Positions 13,254 to 19,458 of a DNA stretch of 19,458 nucleotides are shown piece after piece. This stretch comes from JAAFGT01 sp041485165 (GTDB lineage Bacteria; Acidobacteriota; Terriglobia; Acidiferrales; UBA7541). Each line of letters opens with the position of its first letter. The first letter of the stretch is position 1. The notes under the pieces are model-generated. The model saw nothing but the letters and a program-made list of their open reading frames with translations. It had not been told where the DNA came from and ran no database searches. The stretch is taken from positions 1-19,458 of the forward strand of contig JBGPJC010000076.1 in the NCBI GenBank assembly GCA_041485165.1. Reading direction: 5' to 3'. Both the position numbers and the translations under genes were made by a program.

Positions 13254-13301
13254 CGAGTTTCCATTTTCGAGTTTCGCTTTTCGAATTTCGAGTTTCGTCT
13301 T
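13254..13301. repeat. Degenerate TTTCGA-rich intergenic repeat
   Basis: Between cobO and accD, units such as CGAGTTTC, TTTCGAGTTTCG, CTTTTCGAATTTCG and AGTTTCG follow each other, built from variants of TTTCGA/GAGTTTCG. It is a pyrimidine-rich, low-complexity tract on the plus strand. It is not coding; it sits just upstream of the accD start. Confidence 0.6.
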
Positions 13302-13312
13302 TTGACTTACCC

Positions 13313-14164
13313 ATGAGCTGGTTCAAACGCGATAAAGAAGCCATCCGCGACCCGGTCCCGCCCGAGGAGCGCCGCGTGCGCACCGAGGGGATGTGGGAGA
13401 AGTGCGCCTCCTGCCGCAAGATCATTTGGAAGAAGGACCTGGAAGCCAACTGGCAGGTTTGCCCGCGCTGCGACCACCATTTCAGGATCAACTCGCTGCG
13501 GCGCCTTGAGCTGCTGATGGACGGCGGCGAATGGACCGAGCACGACGCCGGGCTTTCTTCCACCGACCCGCTGAACTTTACCGACACGCGCCCCTATCGG
13601 CAGCGCCTGAAGGAGGCGCAGAAAAAACTGGGTATGCTCGACGCCATCCGCTGCGTCGATGGCAAGCTTGCCGGGCGCCCGGTGATCTGCTGCGCGATGG
13701 AGTTCGCCTTTATCGGCGGCTCAATGGGCGCGGTGGTGGGCGAAAAAGTGACGCGGGCGATTGACCTGGCCATCGAGCGACGCAATCCGCTGGTGGTGGT
13801 CTCCTGTTCCGGCGGCGCGCGGATGATGGAGGGGACCATCAGCCTGTTGCAGCTGGCGAAGGTCTCCGGCGCGCTGTCGCGGCTGGACGACGCGCGGCTG
13901 CCCTACATCTCCATCCTCACCGACCCCACCACTGGTGGGGTCACCGCCAGCTATGCCATGCTCGGCGACCTGAACATCGCTGAGCCCGGCGCGCTGATCG
14001 GTTTTGCCGGGCCGCGCGTGATCGAGCAGACCATTCGCCAGAAGTTGCCGGAAGGGTTCCAGCGCTCCGAGTTCCTCCTGCAACACGGCTTCCTGGACGC
14101 CATCGTCCATCGCAAGGACTTGAAGTCCTACCTCGCCCAGGCCTTCAATTTTTTTCTTGCGTAA
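13313..14164 (+). CDS. accD: Acetyl-CoA carboxylase carboxyltransferase subunit beta
   Basis: A 283-residue protein, standard AccD length. With AccA it moves the carboxyl group from biotin to acetyl-CoA, giving malonyl-CoA for fatty acid synthesis. The N-terminal zinc ribbon is complete: C31-x2-C34-x15-C50-x2-C53. The crotonase-like core follows, with GGSMGAVVGEKVTRA, VVVSCSGGARMMEG, LTDPTTGGVTASYAMLGD and the GFAGPRVIEQT segment. ATG 13313 gives the usual MSWF start; the ribosome-binding site is poor. accD is often followed by folC in bacteria; here an M23 peptidase gene lies between. Confidence 0.96.
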   Translation: MSWFKRDKEAIRDPVPPEERRVRTEGMWEKCASCRKIIWKKDLEANWQVCPRCDHHFRINSLRRLELLMDGGEWTEHDAGLSSTDPLNFTDTRPYRQRLKEAQKKLGMLDAIRCVDGKLAGRPVICCAMEFAFIGGSMGAVVGEKVTRAIDLAIERRNPLVVVSCSGGARMMEGTISLLQLAKVSGALSRLDDARLPYISILTDPTTGGVTASYAMLGDLNIAEPGALIGFAGPRVIEQTIRQKLPEGFQRSEFLLQHGFLDAIVHRKDLKSYLAQAFNFFLA

Positions 14165-14274
14165 TAATCCATTGACCAGCTACTGTGGGCCGCATTCGCA
14201 GATTCCGCGGTCGTTGGAACGGGCCAAACCTTAAGAAACTTCATCCGTTACGATGACCACACGGAGGACTTGCA

Positions 14275-14760
14275 ATGAGAACACCGCTGTTGGTAATGAA
14301 GTTGAGAGCTGCTGACATCGACGACACGCTGAGTATGAAAACGAGCCCCATGGGCGGCTCGTTCGGCCCGGTGAGAAGTTCTGGCCAAAAGTCACATCAA
14401 GGGTGGGACATTTTGGCTGACGTAGGGACTCCTGTTTTTGCGATTGCCTCCGGCATGATCGATGGAGTTCAAAACTGGGGTGACTACGGTCTCCAGATCC
14501 TTCTCAAATTCAATCGCCCGATTTATTCCGCCCCCCTCTATGCCTTCTACGCGCATTTGTCCCTGGCTTCCGTGGCCCGAATGAAGGTGATTTCTGAAGG
14601 AGAGATTCTCGGTTACACCGGAATTTCCGGAAACGCGGGGGGCACATCCCCGCATCTCCATTTCGAGATTCGGACCGAGCCGTGGCCTGGGCTGGGTCTG
14701 GCAGGGCGCCTCGATCCTGGAGAAATCTTGGGTTATCAGTATTACTCCTGCTCCCCTTAG
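14275..14760 (+). CDS. M23 (LytM-like) family metallopeptidase, no signal peptide
   Basis: A 161-residue protein with the LytM zinc-site motifs: H41-Q-G-W-D45, H94 in YAHL, and H127-L-H129 in SPHLHFEIR. These peptidases cut peptide cross-links in peptidoglycan. The GEILGYTGISGNAGG segment is the usual lead to the last motif. ATG 14275 has GGAGG at 14263-14267. Unlike most M23 enzymes it has no signal peptide, membrane anchor or LysM/coiled-coil domain; residues 1-25 are short and polar. It may be delivered by another route or bind a non-wall substrate. It is AT-richer than accD and folC, between which it lies, pointing to insertion. Bases 14761-14964 hold no recognisable gene. Confidence 0.82.
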   Translation: MRTPLLVMKLRAADIDDTLSMKTSPMGGSFGPVRSSGQKSHQGWDILADVGTPVFAIASGMIDGVQNWGDYGLQILLKFNRPIYSAPLYAFYAHLSLASVARMKVISEGEILGYTGISGNAGGTSPHLHFEIRTEPWPGLGLAGRLDPGEILGYQYYSCSP

Positions 14761-14964
14761 CGGTGAGCATGCGGCAACAGAAAGCGTAGCTGCCTCTCTC
14801 CGGCACCTGGTCCAGACTTCCTCTCGGGTGTTGCGCAGAATTGTCCTGCCGCGGGATGGTTGAAGCAGCACAACAAGCTTCATGAGAGCCGGGGTGTTAC
14901 ATTAGGATCGGCGCAGGCGCGGCCCATCGTGATGAGTTTTGGTCAGGGATGAAATAGCCCGCGG

Positions 14965-16344
14965 ATGACCTACGACGAGGCAGTGCGCGTTCTGCTGTCA
15001 CTCGGGCGCGAGTTGGCGGCGCCACGTCAGGCGCGCGTCCAGAAATTCGACCTGCAAAATATCACGCGCCTTTCGAGCCGTCTCGCCAATCCGCATCGCG
15101 CCTCGCCCTGCGCGCACGTCGCCGGCACCAACGGCAAGGGCTCCACCGCCGCGCTGCTCGAATCCATCCTCCGCGCCGCCGGCTTCCGTACCGGCCTTTA
15201 CACTTCGCCGCACCTGATGCGCATCAACGAGCGCATCCGCGTGAGTGGCGAGGAGATATCCGACGCGGAGTTCGCCGCAGCGTTTACGCGTGTCCATGCG
15301 CTCATCGAGGAACTGCTGGCTTCGGGAGGTCTTGCGGCGCATCCCACCTACTTCGAATGCGTCACGGCCATGGCGTTTGACCACTTTGCCCGCGCCGGGG
15401 CAGGCTTCGCCGTTTATGAAGTGGGTATGGGCGGGCGTCTGGACTCCACGAACATCGTCGAGCCGGAAGTCGCCGTCATCACCCAGGTGGATTTCGACCA
15501 CGAAGAATACCTGGGCCACTCCATCGAGCAGATCGCCGCGGAAAAAGCGGGAATCATCAAGCCGGGCGTGCGGGTGGTGAGCGCGGCCGAACACCCCGCC
15601 GCCACTGCGGTAATCCGCCGGCGCGCCGGCGAACAGAATGCCCACGTCGTAGAAACGTCTACGGAATACCGCGTCGAGGATGTCAGGGCGGATGTGCGTG
15701 GCACGCGCTTCACGCTCCGCTGCCCCCGCGACAACTGGCGTCTCGAACTTCACATCACCCTCGCCGGACGCTACCAGCTGCGTAACGCCGTCGCCGCGGT
15801 GGCCGCGGCGCGTTTACTCGCCTCTCGCGGCTTCTCGGTGGACGATGGGGCCATCGCCGCCGGCATCGCCGCGGCGCGTTGGCCCGGACGGCTCCAGTTG
15901 ATACAGGAACACCCCGCGGTGTTCCTCGACGGCACCCACAATCCCGCCGGCGCAAGAGAACTCGTCGCGTTCTGGAAGGAACAGTTTGCCGGGCGAAAGA
16001 TTCATCTGGTTTTTGGCGCGCTGCGCGACAAGGCGGTGGACGAAATTGCCGGGTTGCTCTATCCCGAGGCGGAAACCGTCATCGTCACTGCGCCGGGGCA
16101 ATCGCGCGGCATCTCACCGGAGTTACTCGCGGAAATGACCGGGCACCTGGCGCGACGCCTTGAAGTCGTGCCCGCGCCGGGGGACGCTTTGGAGCGCGCC
16201 ATAGAACTTGCCGCTGCCGACGATGCGGTTTTCGCTACCGGCTCGCTCTACCTGGTGGGTGATCTCCTGCGGCACTGGGAGGCGCGCGGCGAGTTGCCGG
16301 CTCCCCAGGCCGTGCGCGAATCGCGCGGGGGCGCAGCCCGATGA
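14965..16344 (+). CDS. folC: Folylpolyglutamate synthase / dihydrofolate synthase
   Basis: A 459-residue Mur-ligase-family enzyme that adds glutamate to dihydropteroate and folates using ATP. Signatures are HVAGTNGKGSTAALLESIL (P-loop GTNGKGST at 54-61), YTSPHLMRINERIRV, YEVGMGGRLDSTN, the ITQVDFDHEEYLG segment, and FLDGTHNPAGAREL for the C-terminal domain. Length is slightly above the average of about 430. ATG 14965 is chosen as the first ATG in frame with the conserved TYDEAVRVL start. A TAGGAT at 14903-14908 may be a -10 element but its -35 partner is poor. The stop overlaps the plsC start as ATGA. Confidence 0.95.
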   Translation: MTYDEAVRVLLSLGRELAAPRQARVQKFDLQNITRLSSRLANPHRASPCAHVAGTNGKGSTAALLESILRAAGFRTGLYTSPHLMRINERIRVSGEEISDAEFAAAFTRVHALIEELLASGGLAAHPTYFECVTAMAFDHFARAGAGFAVYEVGMGGRLDSTNIVEPEVAVITQVDFDHEEYLGHSIEQIAAEKAGIIKPGVRVVSAAEHPAATAVIRRRAGEQNAHVVETSTEYRVEDVRADVRGTRFTLRCPRDNWRLELHITLAGRYQLRNAVAAVAAARLLASRGFSVDDGAIAAGIAAARWPGRLQLIQEHPAVFLDGTHNPAGARELVAFWKEQFAGRKIHLVFGALRDKAVDEIAGLLYPEAETVIVTAPGQSRGISPELLAEMTGHLARRLEVVPAPGDALERAIELAAADDAVFATGSLYLVGDLLRHWEARGELPAPQAVRESRGGAAR

Positions 16345-17093
16345 TCGCGCTCCTCGACGCGCTCGGTTACCTGCGCTCGCTGGTGGTCACCATCCCGCTG
16401 ATTTACCTGCTCACCGTTTTCTGGGGCACGCTCTCGATGTTCGCGGCGTTGTTCGATTCCACCGGCAGCGCACAGCATTCCTGCGCGCGCTGGTGGTCGC
16501 GCTGCCTGTTGTTTGTTTCCGGCATATCCGTGCGCGTCCGCGGGCGCGAGCACCTGCCGCCCGGGCGCACTTGCGTCTTTGCCAGCAACCATCAGAGCTA
16601 TCTCGATATCCCCCTGGTGTTCGCGTATTTGCCGGCGAATTTCCGCATCATGGCCAAGGCTAGTCTGTTCCACCTGCCGTTTCTCGGCTGGCACTTGCGC
16701 CGCTCCGGTCATATGTCCGTGGCCAAGGGCAACCCGGTGCGCGCCGCGCGCAGCCTGCTGGAAGCTGCCAGCCATGTGCGCAAGGGTACGCCGGTGTTCA
16801 TCTTTCCCGAGGGCGGCCGCACCCCGGACGGGCGCATCCAGGAGTTCAAGGCCGGAACATTTCTGCTGGCCATCAAGTCCGGGGCCCCAGTCGTGCCGGT
16901 GACGCTTAACGGCACGCGCGCCGTCCTGCGCATGCATTCCTGGCACCTGCGGCCCGGACGCGTCGAGCTGGTCCTGCACGCGCCCATCGAAACCGCGGGG
17001 ATGACTTCGCAATCGGCGGCTGAGCTTTGCGCGCGCGTCCGCGGCATCATCGTCAAGGATTTTGACGAGGCCTCCGCGCTGTCAGCACGATGA
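16341..17093 (+). CDS. plsC: 1-acyl-sn-glycerol-3-phosphate acyltransferase
   Basis: A 250-residue membrane enzyme that acylates lysophosphatidate to phosphatidate in phospholipid synthesis. An N-terminal hydrophobic segment (about 11-38) anchors it. The acyltransferase motifs are in order: NHQSYLD with H84-x4-D89, KASLFHLPFLGW, FPEGGRT (155-161) and VPVTLNGT. ATG 16341 overlaps folC by four bases, so the two are probably translated together; folC and plsC share no pathway, so this is operon economy. The C-terminus is ordinary. Confidence 0.93.
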   Translation: MIALLDALGYLRSLVVTIPLIYLLTVFWGTLSMFAALFDSTGSAQHSCARWWSRCLLFVSGISVRVRGREHLPPGRTCVFASNHQSYLDIPLVFAYLPANFRIMAKASLFHLPFLGWHLRRSGHMSVAKGNPVRAARSLLEAASHVRKGTPVFIFPEGGRTPDGRIQEFKAGTFLLAIKSGAPVVPVTLNGTRAVLRMHSWHLRPGRVELVLHAPIETAGMTSQSAAELCARVRGIIVKDFDEASALSAR

Positions 17094-17111
17094 CCGGCGA
17101 TGCGCCTGTGA

Positions 17112-17140
17112 TTGCTGCAAGCAAAACGCGATGTTAGGAT
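17112..17140 (+). promoter_or_regulatory. Possible promoter for purE
   Basis: TTGCTG (17112-17117) and TAGGAT (17135-17140) are 17 bases apart. The same -35 hexamer with TACGAT occurs in front of the amidotransferase-like gene at 17713-17742. Each box is only a partial match to the classical consensus. Confidence 0.4.
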
Positions 17141-17150
17141 GCTGACCTTT

Positions 17151-17675
17151 ATGGCCAAGCCCGCAGCGGACAAATCGCTGAAGCCGCCCCTGGTGGGCAT
17201 CATCATGGGCTCCAAGTCCGATTGGGAGACGCTCGAGCACGCGGCGCATGCGCTGGATGCGCTCGGCGTGCCGTACGAAGTGCGAATTCTCTCCGCGCAT
17301 CGCACGCCGAACCAGCTTTTCAAATACGCCGCCGCGGCCGAGCGGCGGGGGCTGGAAGTGATCATCGCCGCAGCGGGGGGCGCAGCGCACCTGGCCGGTA
17401 TCACCGCAGCGAAAACCCTCTTGCCTGTACTGGGCGTACCCATGGAGTCGAAAGCGCTGCATGGTCTGGATTCACTCTTGTCCACCGTGCAGATGCCGGC
17501 GGGAATTCCGGTGGGCACTCTGGCCATAGGCAAGCCCGGCGCCATCAATGCCGCGCTGTTTGCCGCCCACATCCTGGGCAACAAATATCCCGCCATCCGC
17601 GCGGCCGTGGCCCGCTTCCGTAAGCAGCAGGTGCAAGCCGTCCTGGCGCGGCCCGACCCCCGCAAGACGAGCTGA
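17151..17675 (+). CDS. purE: N5-carboxyaminoimidazole ribonucleotide mutase (class I PurE)
   Basis: A 174-residue cytoplasmic enzyme that rearranges N5-CAIR to CAIR in purine synthesis. Conserved parts are GIIMGSKSDW (16-25), the active-site SAHRTP (48-53), IIAAAGGAAHLAG, and GVPMESKALHGLDSLLSTVQMP with GIPVGTLAIGKPGA. The SAH-R-T-P form with downstream GLDSLLS fits the class I (bacterial) type, which needs PurK; no purK lies next to it here. ATG 17151 is preferred; ATG 17139 in frame would add four residues but overlaps the AGGA at 17136-17139, which is better placed as the ribosome-binding site for 17151. Confidence 0.95.
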   Translation: MAKPAADKSLKPPLVGIIMGSKSDWETLEHAAHALDALGVPYEVRILSAHRTPNQLFKYAAAAERRGLEVIIAAAGGAAHLAGITAAKTLLPVLGVPMESKALHGLDSLLSTVQMPAGIPVGTLAIGKPGAINAALFAAHILGNKYPAIRAAVARFRKQQVQAVLARPDPRKTS

Positions 17676-17712
17676 GCCGCAAACCCACCCCCAAACCATT
17701 GGGACCGCAACG

Positions 17713-17742
17713 TTGCTGGCGTGGCGCGCCGGATGCTACGAT
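17713..17742 (+). promoter_or_regulatory. Possible promoter for the amidotransferase-like gene
   Basis: TTGCTG (17713-17718) lies 18 bases before TACGAT (17737-17742). Initiation near 17749 would put the transcript start within about seven bases of ATG 17756, giving an almost leaderless message; no Shine-Dalgarno is seen there, which agrees. Confidence 0.4.
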
Positions 17743-17755
17743 TTCAGATTGGCGT

Positions 17756-18544
17756 ATGACACAAATGAACCATCAACGAGTGCGTATCGGCGTGCCGTTC
17801 CGCACGTCCGCCGAAGAAGCCGCCGGCGAGAGCAAGCGCCACAAAATCAAGTATTACCATGATGCCGTGGAGGCGGCCGGGGCGGAAGCGGTGGACATCT
17901 CTCTGCAACTCCCGGCGGCTGAGCTTGCGCGGCTTGCCGCTTCTCTTGACGGTTTCGTTCTTCCCGGCAGCCCTTGTGATGTGGACCCGGCGCGCTACCG
18001 CGCGCAGATTCATCGGGAAACGCACCCGCCGGACGCGGCGCGCGAGAGCACGGATTTTGCCGTGCTCGAACACGCCTTCGCCGCCGGCAAGCCGGTGCTG
18101 GCCATCTGCTACGGGACGCAACTCTTGAACGTTTGTTTGGGCGGTTCGCTCTACCAGGACATTGCGAGCGAGTTCACCACGCCGATCCGGCACAGTAAAG
18201 ACGGGCTGCCGGCGGGCACGGCAGATCCCGTTCACCCCGCAAGGATCGAACCTGGCGGGGAGATCGCACAGCTTGCGGCGGCATGCCGCCTCGAGAATTC
18301 CGCTGGCAGCTTCCAGGCCCGGGTGAATACGTCGCACCATCAGGCCATCCGCGACCTGGGGAGTGGATTTCGCATTGCGGCGCGCGCTCCGGACGGAGTG
18401 ATCGAAGCGGTGGAACATGCTCCGCATAAACACTGGGTGGTCGGCGTGCAATGGCATCCGGAGCGCATGGCCGGCGACGCGCTAGCCGTGGCCTTATTCC
18501 GTGCACTGGTTCAAGCAACGCGCGCGGTTTGTGCACGGCGCTGA
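17756..18544 (+). CDS. Class I glutamine amidotransferase-like hydrolase (peptidase C26, PuuD-like)
   Basis: A 262-residue protein of the gamma-glutamyl hydrolase group. The nucleophile elbow AICYGTQLLN contains Cys118; the second part of the triad is in VGVQWHPE with His234 and Glu236. NTSHHQAI (191-198) is the substrate-side motif shared with PuuD (gamma-glutamyl-GABA hydrolase). The N-terminal RIGVPFRT and the DGFVLPGSPCDVDPARY segment are also family-like. ATG 17756 is used; ATG 17765, three codons later, is equally possible. No linked polyamine genes are present, so the natural gamma-glutamyl substrate is open. It stands alone, 80 bases after purE. Confidence 0.85.
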   Translation: MTQMNHQRVRIGVPFRTSAEEAAGESKRHKIKYYHDAVEAAGAEAVDISLQLPAAELARLAASLDGFVLPGSPCDVDPARYRAQIHRETHPPDAARESTDFAVLEHAFAAGKPVLAICYGTQLLNVCLGGSLYQDIASEFTTPIRHSKDGLPAGTADPVHPARIEPGGEIAQLAAACRLENSAGSFQARVNTSHHQAIRDLGSGFRIAARAPDGVIEAVEHAPHKHWVVGVQWHPERMAGDALAVALFRALVQATRAVCARR

Positions 18545-18591
18545 AACCGCGCATTGGCGAGTTTTGTTCTTTCATCTCTCACGGGGGCTCG

Positions 18592-19356
18592 ATGATTTCA
18601 CTCGCAGGAAAGGCGGCGCTCATCACCGGAGGCTCGCGCGGCATCGGCGCGGCCGCGGTCAGGATGTTCGCGCAAGCCGGCGCGGACGTGGTGTTCAATT
18701 ACCATTCGCGCGCCGAAGCGGCCAAGCAGGTCGAGCAGGAAGCGCGCAAGCACGGCACGCGCGTGGAATCGTTCAAAGCCGACCTGGGCAAGATGCGCCC
18801 GGCGGAAAAACTGGTCAAGTTCACCGTCGAGCGCCTCGGCCGGTTGGACATCCTGGTGGCCAACGCAGGCATCTGGAATCTCGATGACCTTCCCGTGGAA
18901 AAAATGAGCGAGCGGGATTGGGACCAGATGATGGACGTCAACGCGAAGAGCGTGTACAGCGTGATCCACTTTGCCGTCCCGCACATGATTGCGCAGAAGT
19001 CCGGGCGGATCATCGCCGTCAGCTCGACCGCGGGGCAGCGCGGGGAAGCATTTCACACCCATTACGGCGCGTCCAAGGGCGCGATCATCAGCTTCGTCAA
19101 AGGCCTCTCCACCGAGCTGGCCCGGCACAACATCCTGGTCAATTGCGTCGCGCCGGGATGGGTGGACACGGACATGTCCAAGCCGGTGCTGGGCACTAAG
19201 AAAGGCTGGCAGTTCGCGACCAAGTCCATCCCGCTGGGCCGCGTGGCGACGGCGGAGGAGTGCGCCGGACCGGTCCTTTTCCTGGCGTCGGACCTGGCCA
19301 CCTTCATCAACGGCGAAATCCTGAATGTGAATGGAGGATCAGTCCTGTGCGGATAG
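18592..19356 (+). CDS. Short-chain dehydrogenase/reductase (FabG-like)
   Basis: A 254-residue classical SDR, an NAD(P)-dependent oxidoreductase of the cytoplasm. Seen in order: cofactor motif TGGSRGIG (12-19), the NAG motif at 91-93, active-site Ser144/Ser145, Y158-x3-K162 in HYGASKGA, the CVAPGWVDTDM segment, and the C-terminal NGEILNVNGGSV. An Asn-Tyr-His-Ser-Arg sequence after beta-2 (36-40) suggests NADP preference. ATG 18592 has a run of five G at 18583-18587; the frame is open upstream but as a shadow of the previous gene. It resembles 3-oxoacyl-ACP reductase, yet no fab genes adjoin it, so substrate is unassigned. The last ten bases overlap the next gene. Confidence 0.9.
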   Translation: MISLAGKAALITGGSRGIGAAAVRMFAQAGADVVFNYHSRAEAAKQVEQEARKHGTRVESFKADLGKMRPAEKLVKFTVERLGRLDILVANAGIWNLDDLPVEKMSERDWDQMMDVNAKSVYSVIHFAVPHMIAQKSGRIIAVSSTAGQRGEAFHTHYGASKGAIISFVKGLSTELARHNILVNCVAPGWVDTDMSKPVLGTKKGWQFATKSIPLGRVATAEECAGPVLFLASDLATFINGEILNVNGGSVLCG

Positions 19357-19458
19357 CGAGGGTGATGAGGCTGGCGGCGTGCGCCGCCTTGCTGTGGACC
19401 GTCGCCCCGCTGGCCGGGGTATGGCCGCAGAACCCCGACACCATGCTGCCTGTAGATA
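19347..19458 (+). CDS. Start of a secreted protein (3' end outside window)
   Basis: GTG 19347 has GGAGGA at 19333-19338, eight bases upstream, inside the end of the SDR gene. The first residues (MRIARVMRLAACAALLWTVA, then PLAGVWPQNP) form a clear signal peptide, with a basic start and a hydrophobic core. An in-frame ATG at 19365 is an alternative start. The frame stays open to the window end. The overlap with the SDR suggests one transcript. The mature domain is out of view, so no function is offered. Confidence 0.65.
   Translation, partial: MRIARVMRLAACAALLWTVAPLAGVWPQNPDTMLPVD

Noticed and set aside
14761..14964. Minus-strand frame upstream of folC as a gene remnant
   Set aside because: No recognised family pattern and no start with a ribosome-binding site; treated as intergenic.
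1..19458. CRISPR arrays, complete insertion sequences, or phage structural genes
   Set aside because: No regularly spaced direct repeats, no transposase and no capsid or tail motifs were seen in either strand.

Overview
The window reads as a piece of a GC-rich bacterial chromosome, most likely from an Acidobacteriota (Acidobacteria) member. This is an inference. It rests on the housekeeping gene set, and on two decayed fragments near 11.3-11.5 kb that look like families strongly expanded in that phylum: the C-terminus of a MacB/FtsX-like 'ADOP' permease, and a PD40/WD40-like segment of the kind fused to acidobacterial Ser/Thr kinases.

Layout. (1) 1-812: the end of an aldehyde dehydrogenase of the PaaZ/BoxD type, then a hot-dog acyl-CoA thioesterase; both suggest aromatic-acid/CoA catabolism. 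(2) 895-5442: a small island, visibly AT-richer, bounded by a direct repeat of the 3' half of tRNA-Ala(TGC). The intact tRNA lies at its right edge (5395-5470). The island carries two convergent secreted Sel1-repeat proteins, other tRNA 3'-end-like scraps, and a probable tyrosine-recombinase stub next to the tRNA. (3) 5570-6919: a VapBC-type toxin-antitoxin pair and a PPOX-family flavin protein. (4) 6986-11244: a ribosome-centred cluster. rplU-rpmA has a good promoter and a strong terminator. After it come obgE-nadD-rsfS, a sigma-54 activator without a sensor domain, and rlmH, joined by 4-bp start/stop overlaps or short gaps. (5) 11264-12598: an accessory patch with the two decayed fragments, two small Lys-rich proteins sharing the core LKKGKKL, and a zinc-ribbon membrane protein between them, all three genes on the minus strand. 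(6) 12689-19458: a plus-strand run of housekeeping genes: cobalamin adenosyltransferase, accD, an M23 peptidase that looks inserted, folC-plsC, purE, a class I amidotransferase-like hydrolase, an SDR oxidoreductase, and the start of a secreted protein.

How the genes fit together. obgE, rsfS, rlmH, rplU and rpmA all act on the large ribosomal subunit, and nadD makes NAD. accD and plsC belong to fatty acid and phospholipid synthesis; folC and purE to folate and purine synthesis. The accessory content sits in three places: the tRNA-Ala island, the 11.3-12.6 kb patch, and the M23 gene between accD and folC. The least explained items are the LKKGKKL small-protein module, the Cys-paired Sel1 protein in the island, and the sensorless sigma-54 activator inside the ribosome-assembly operon. 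All assignments come from reading motifs by eye; no database search was run.
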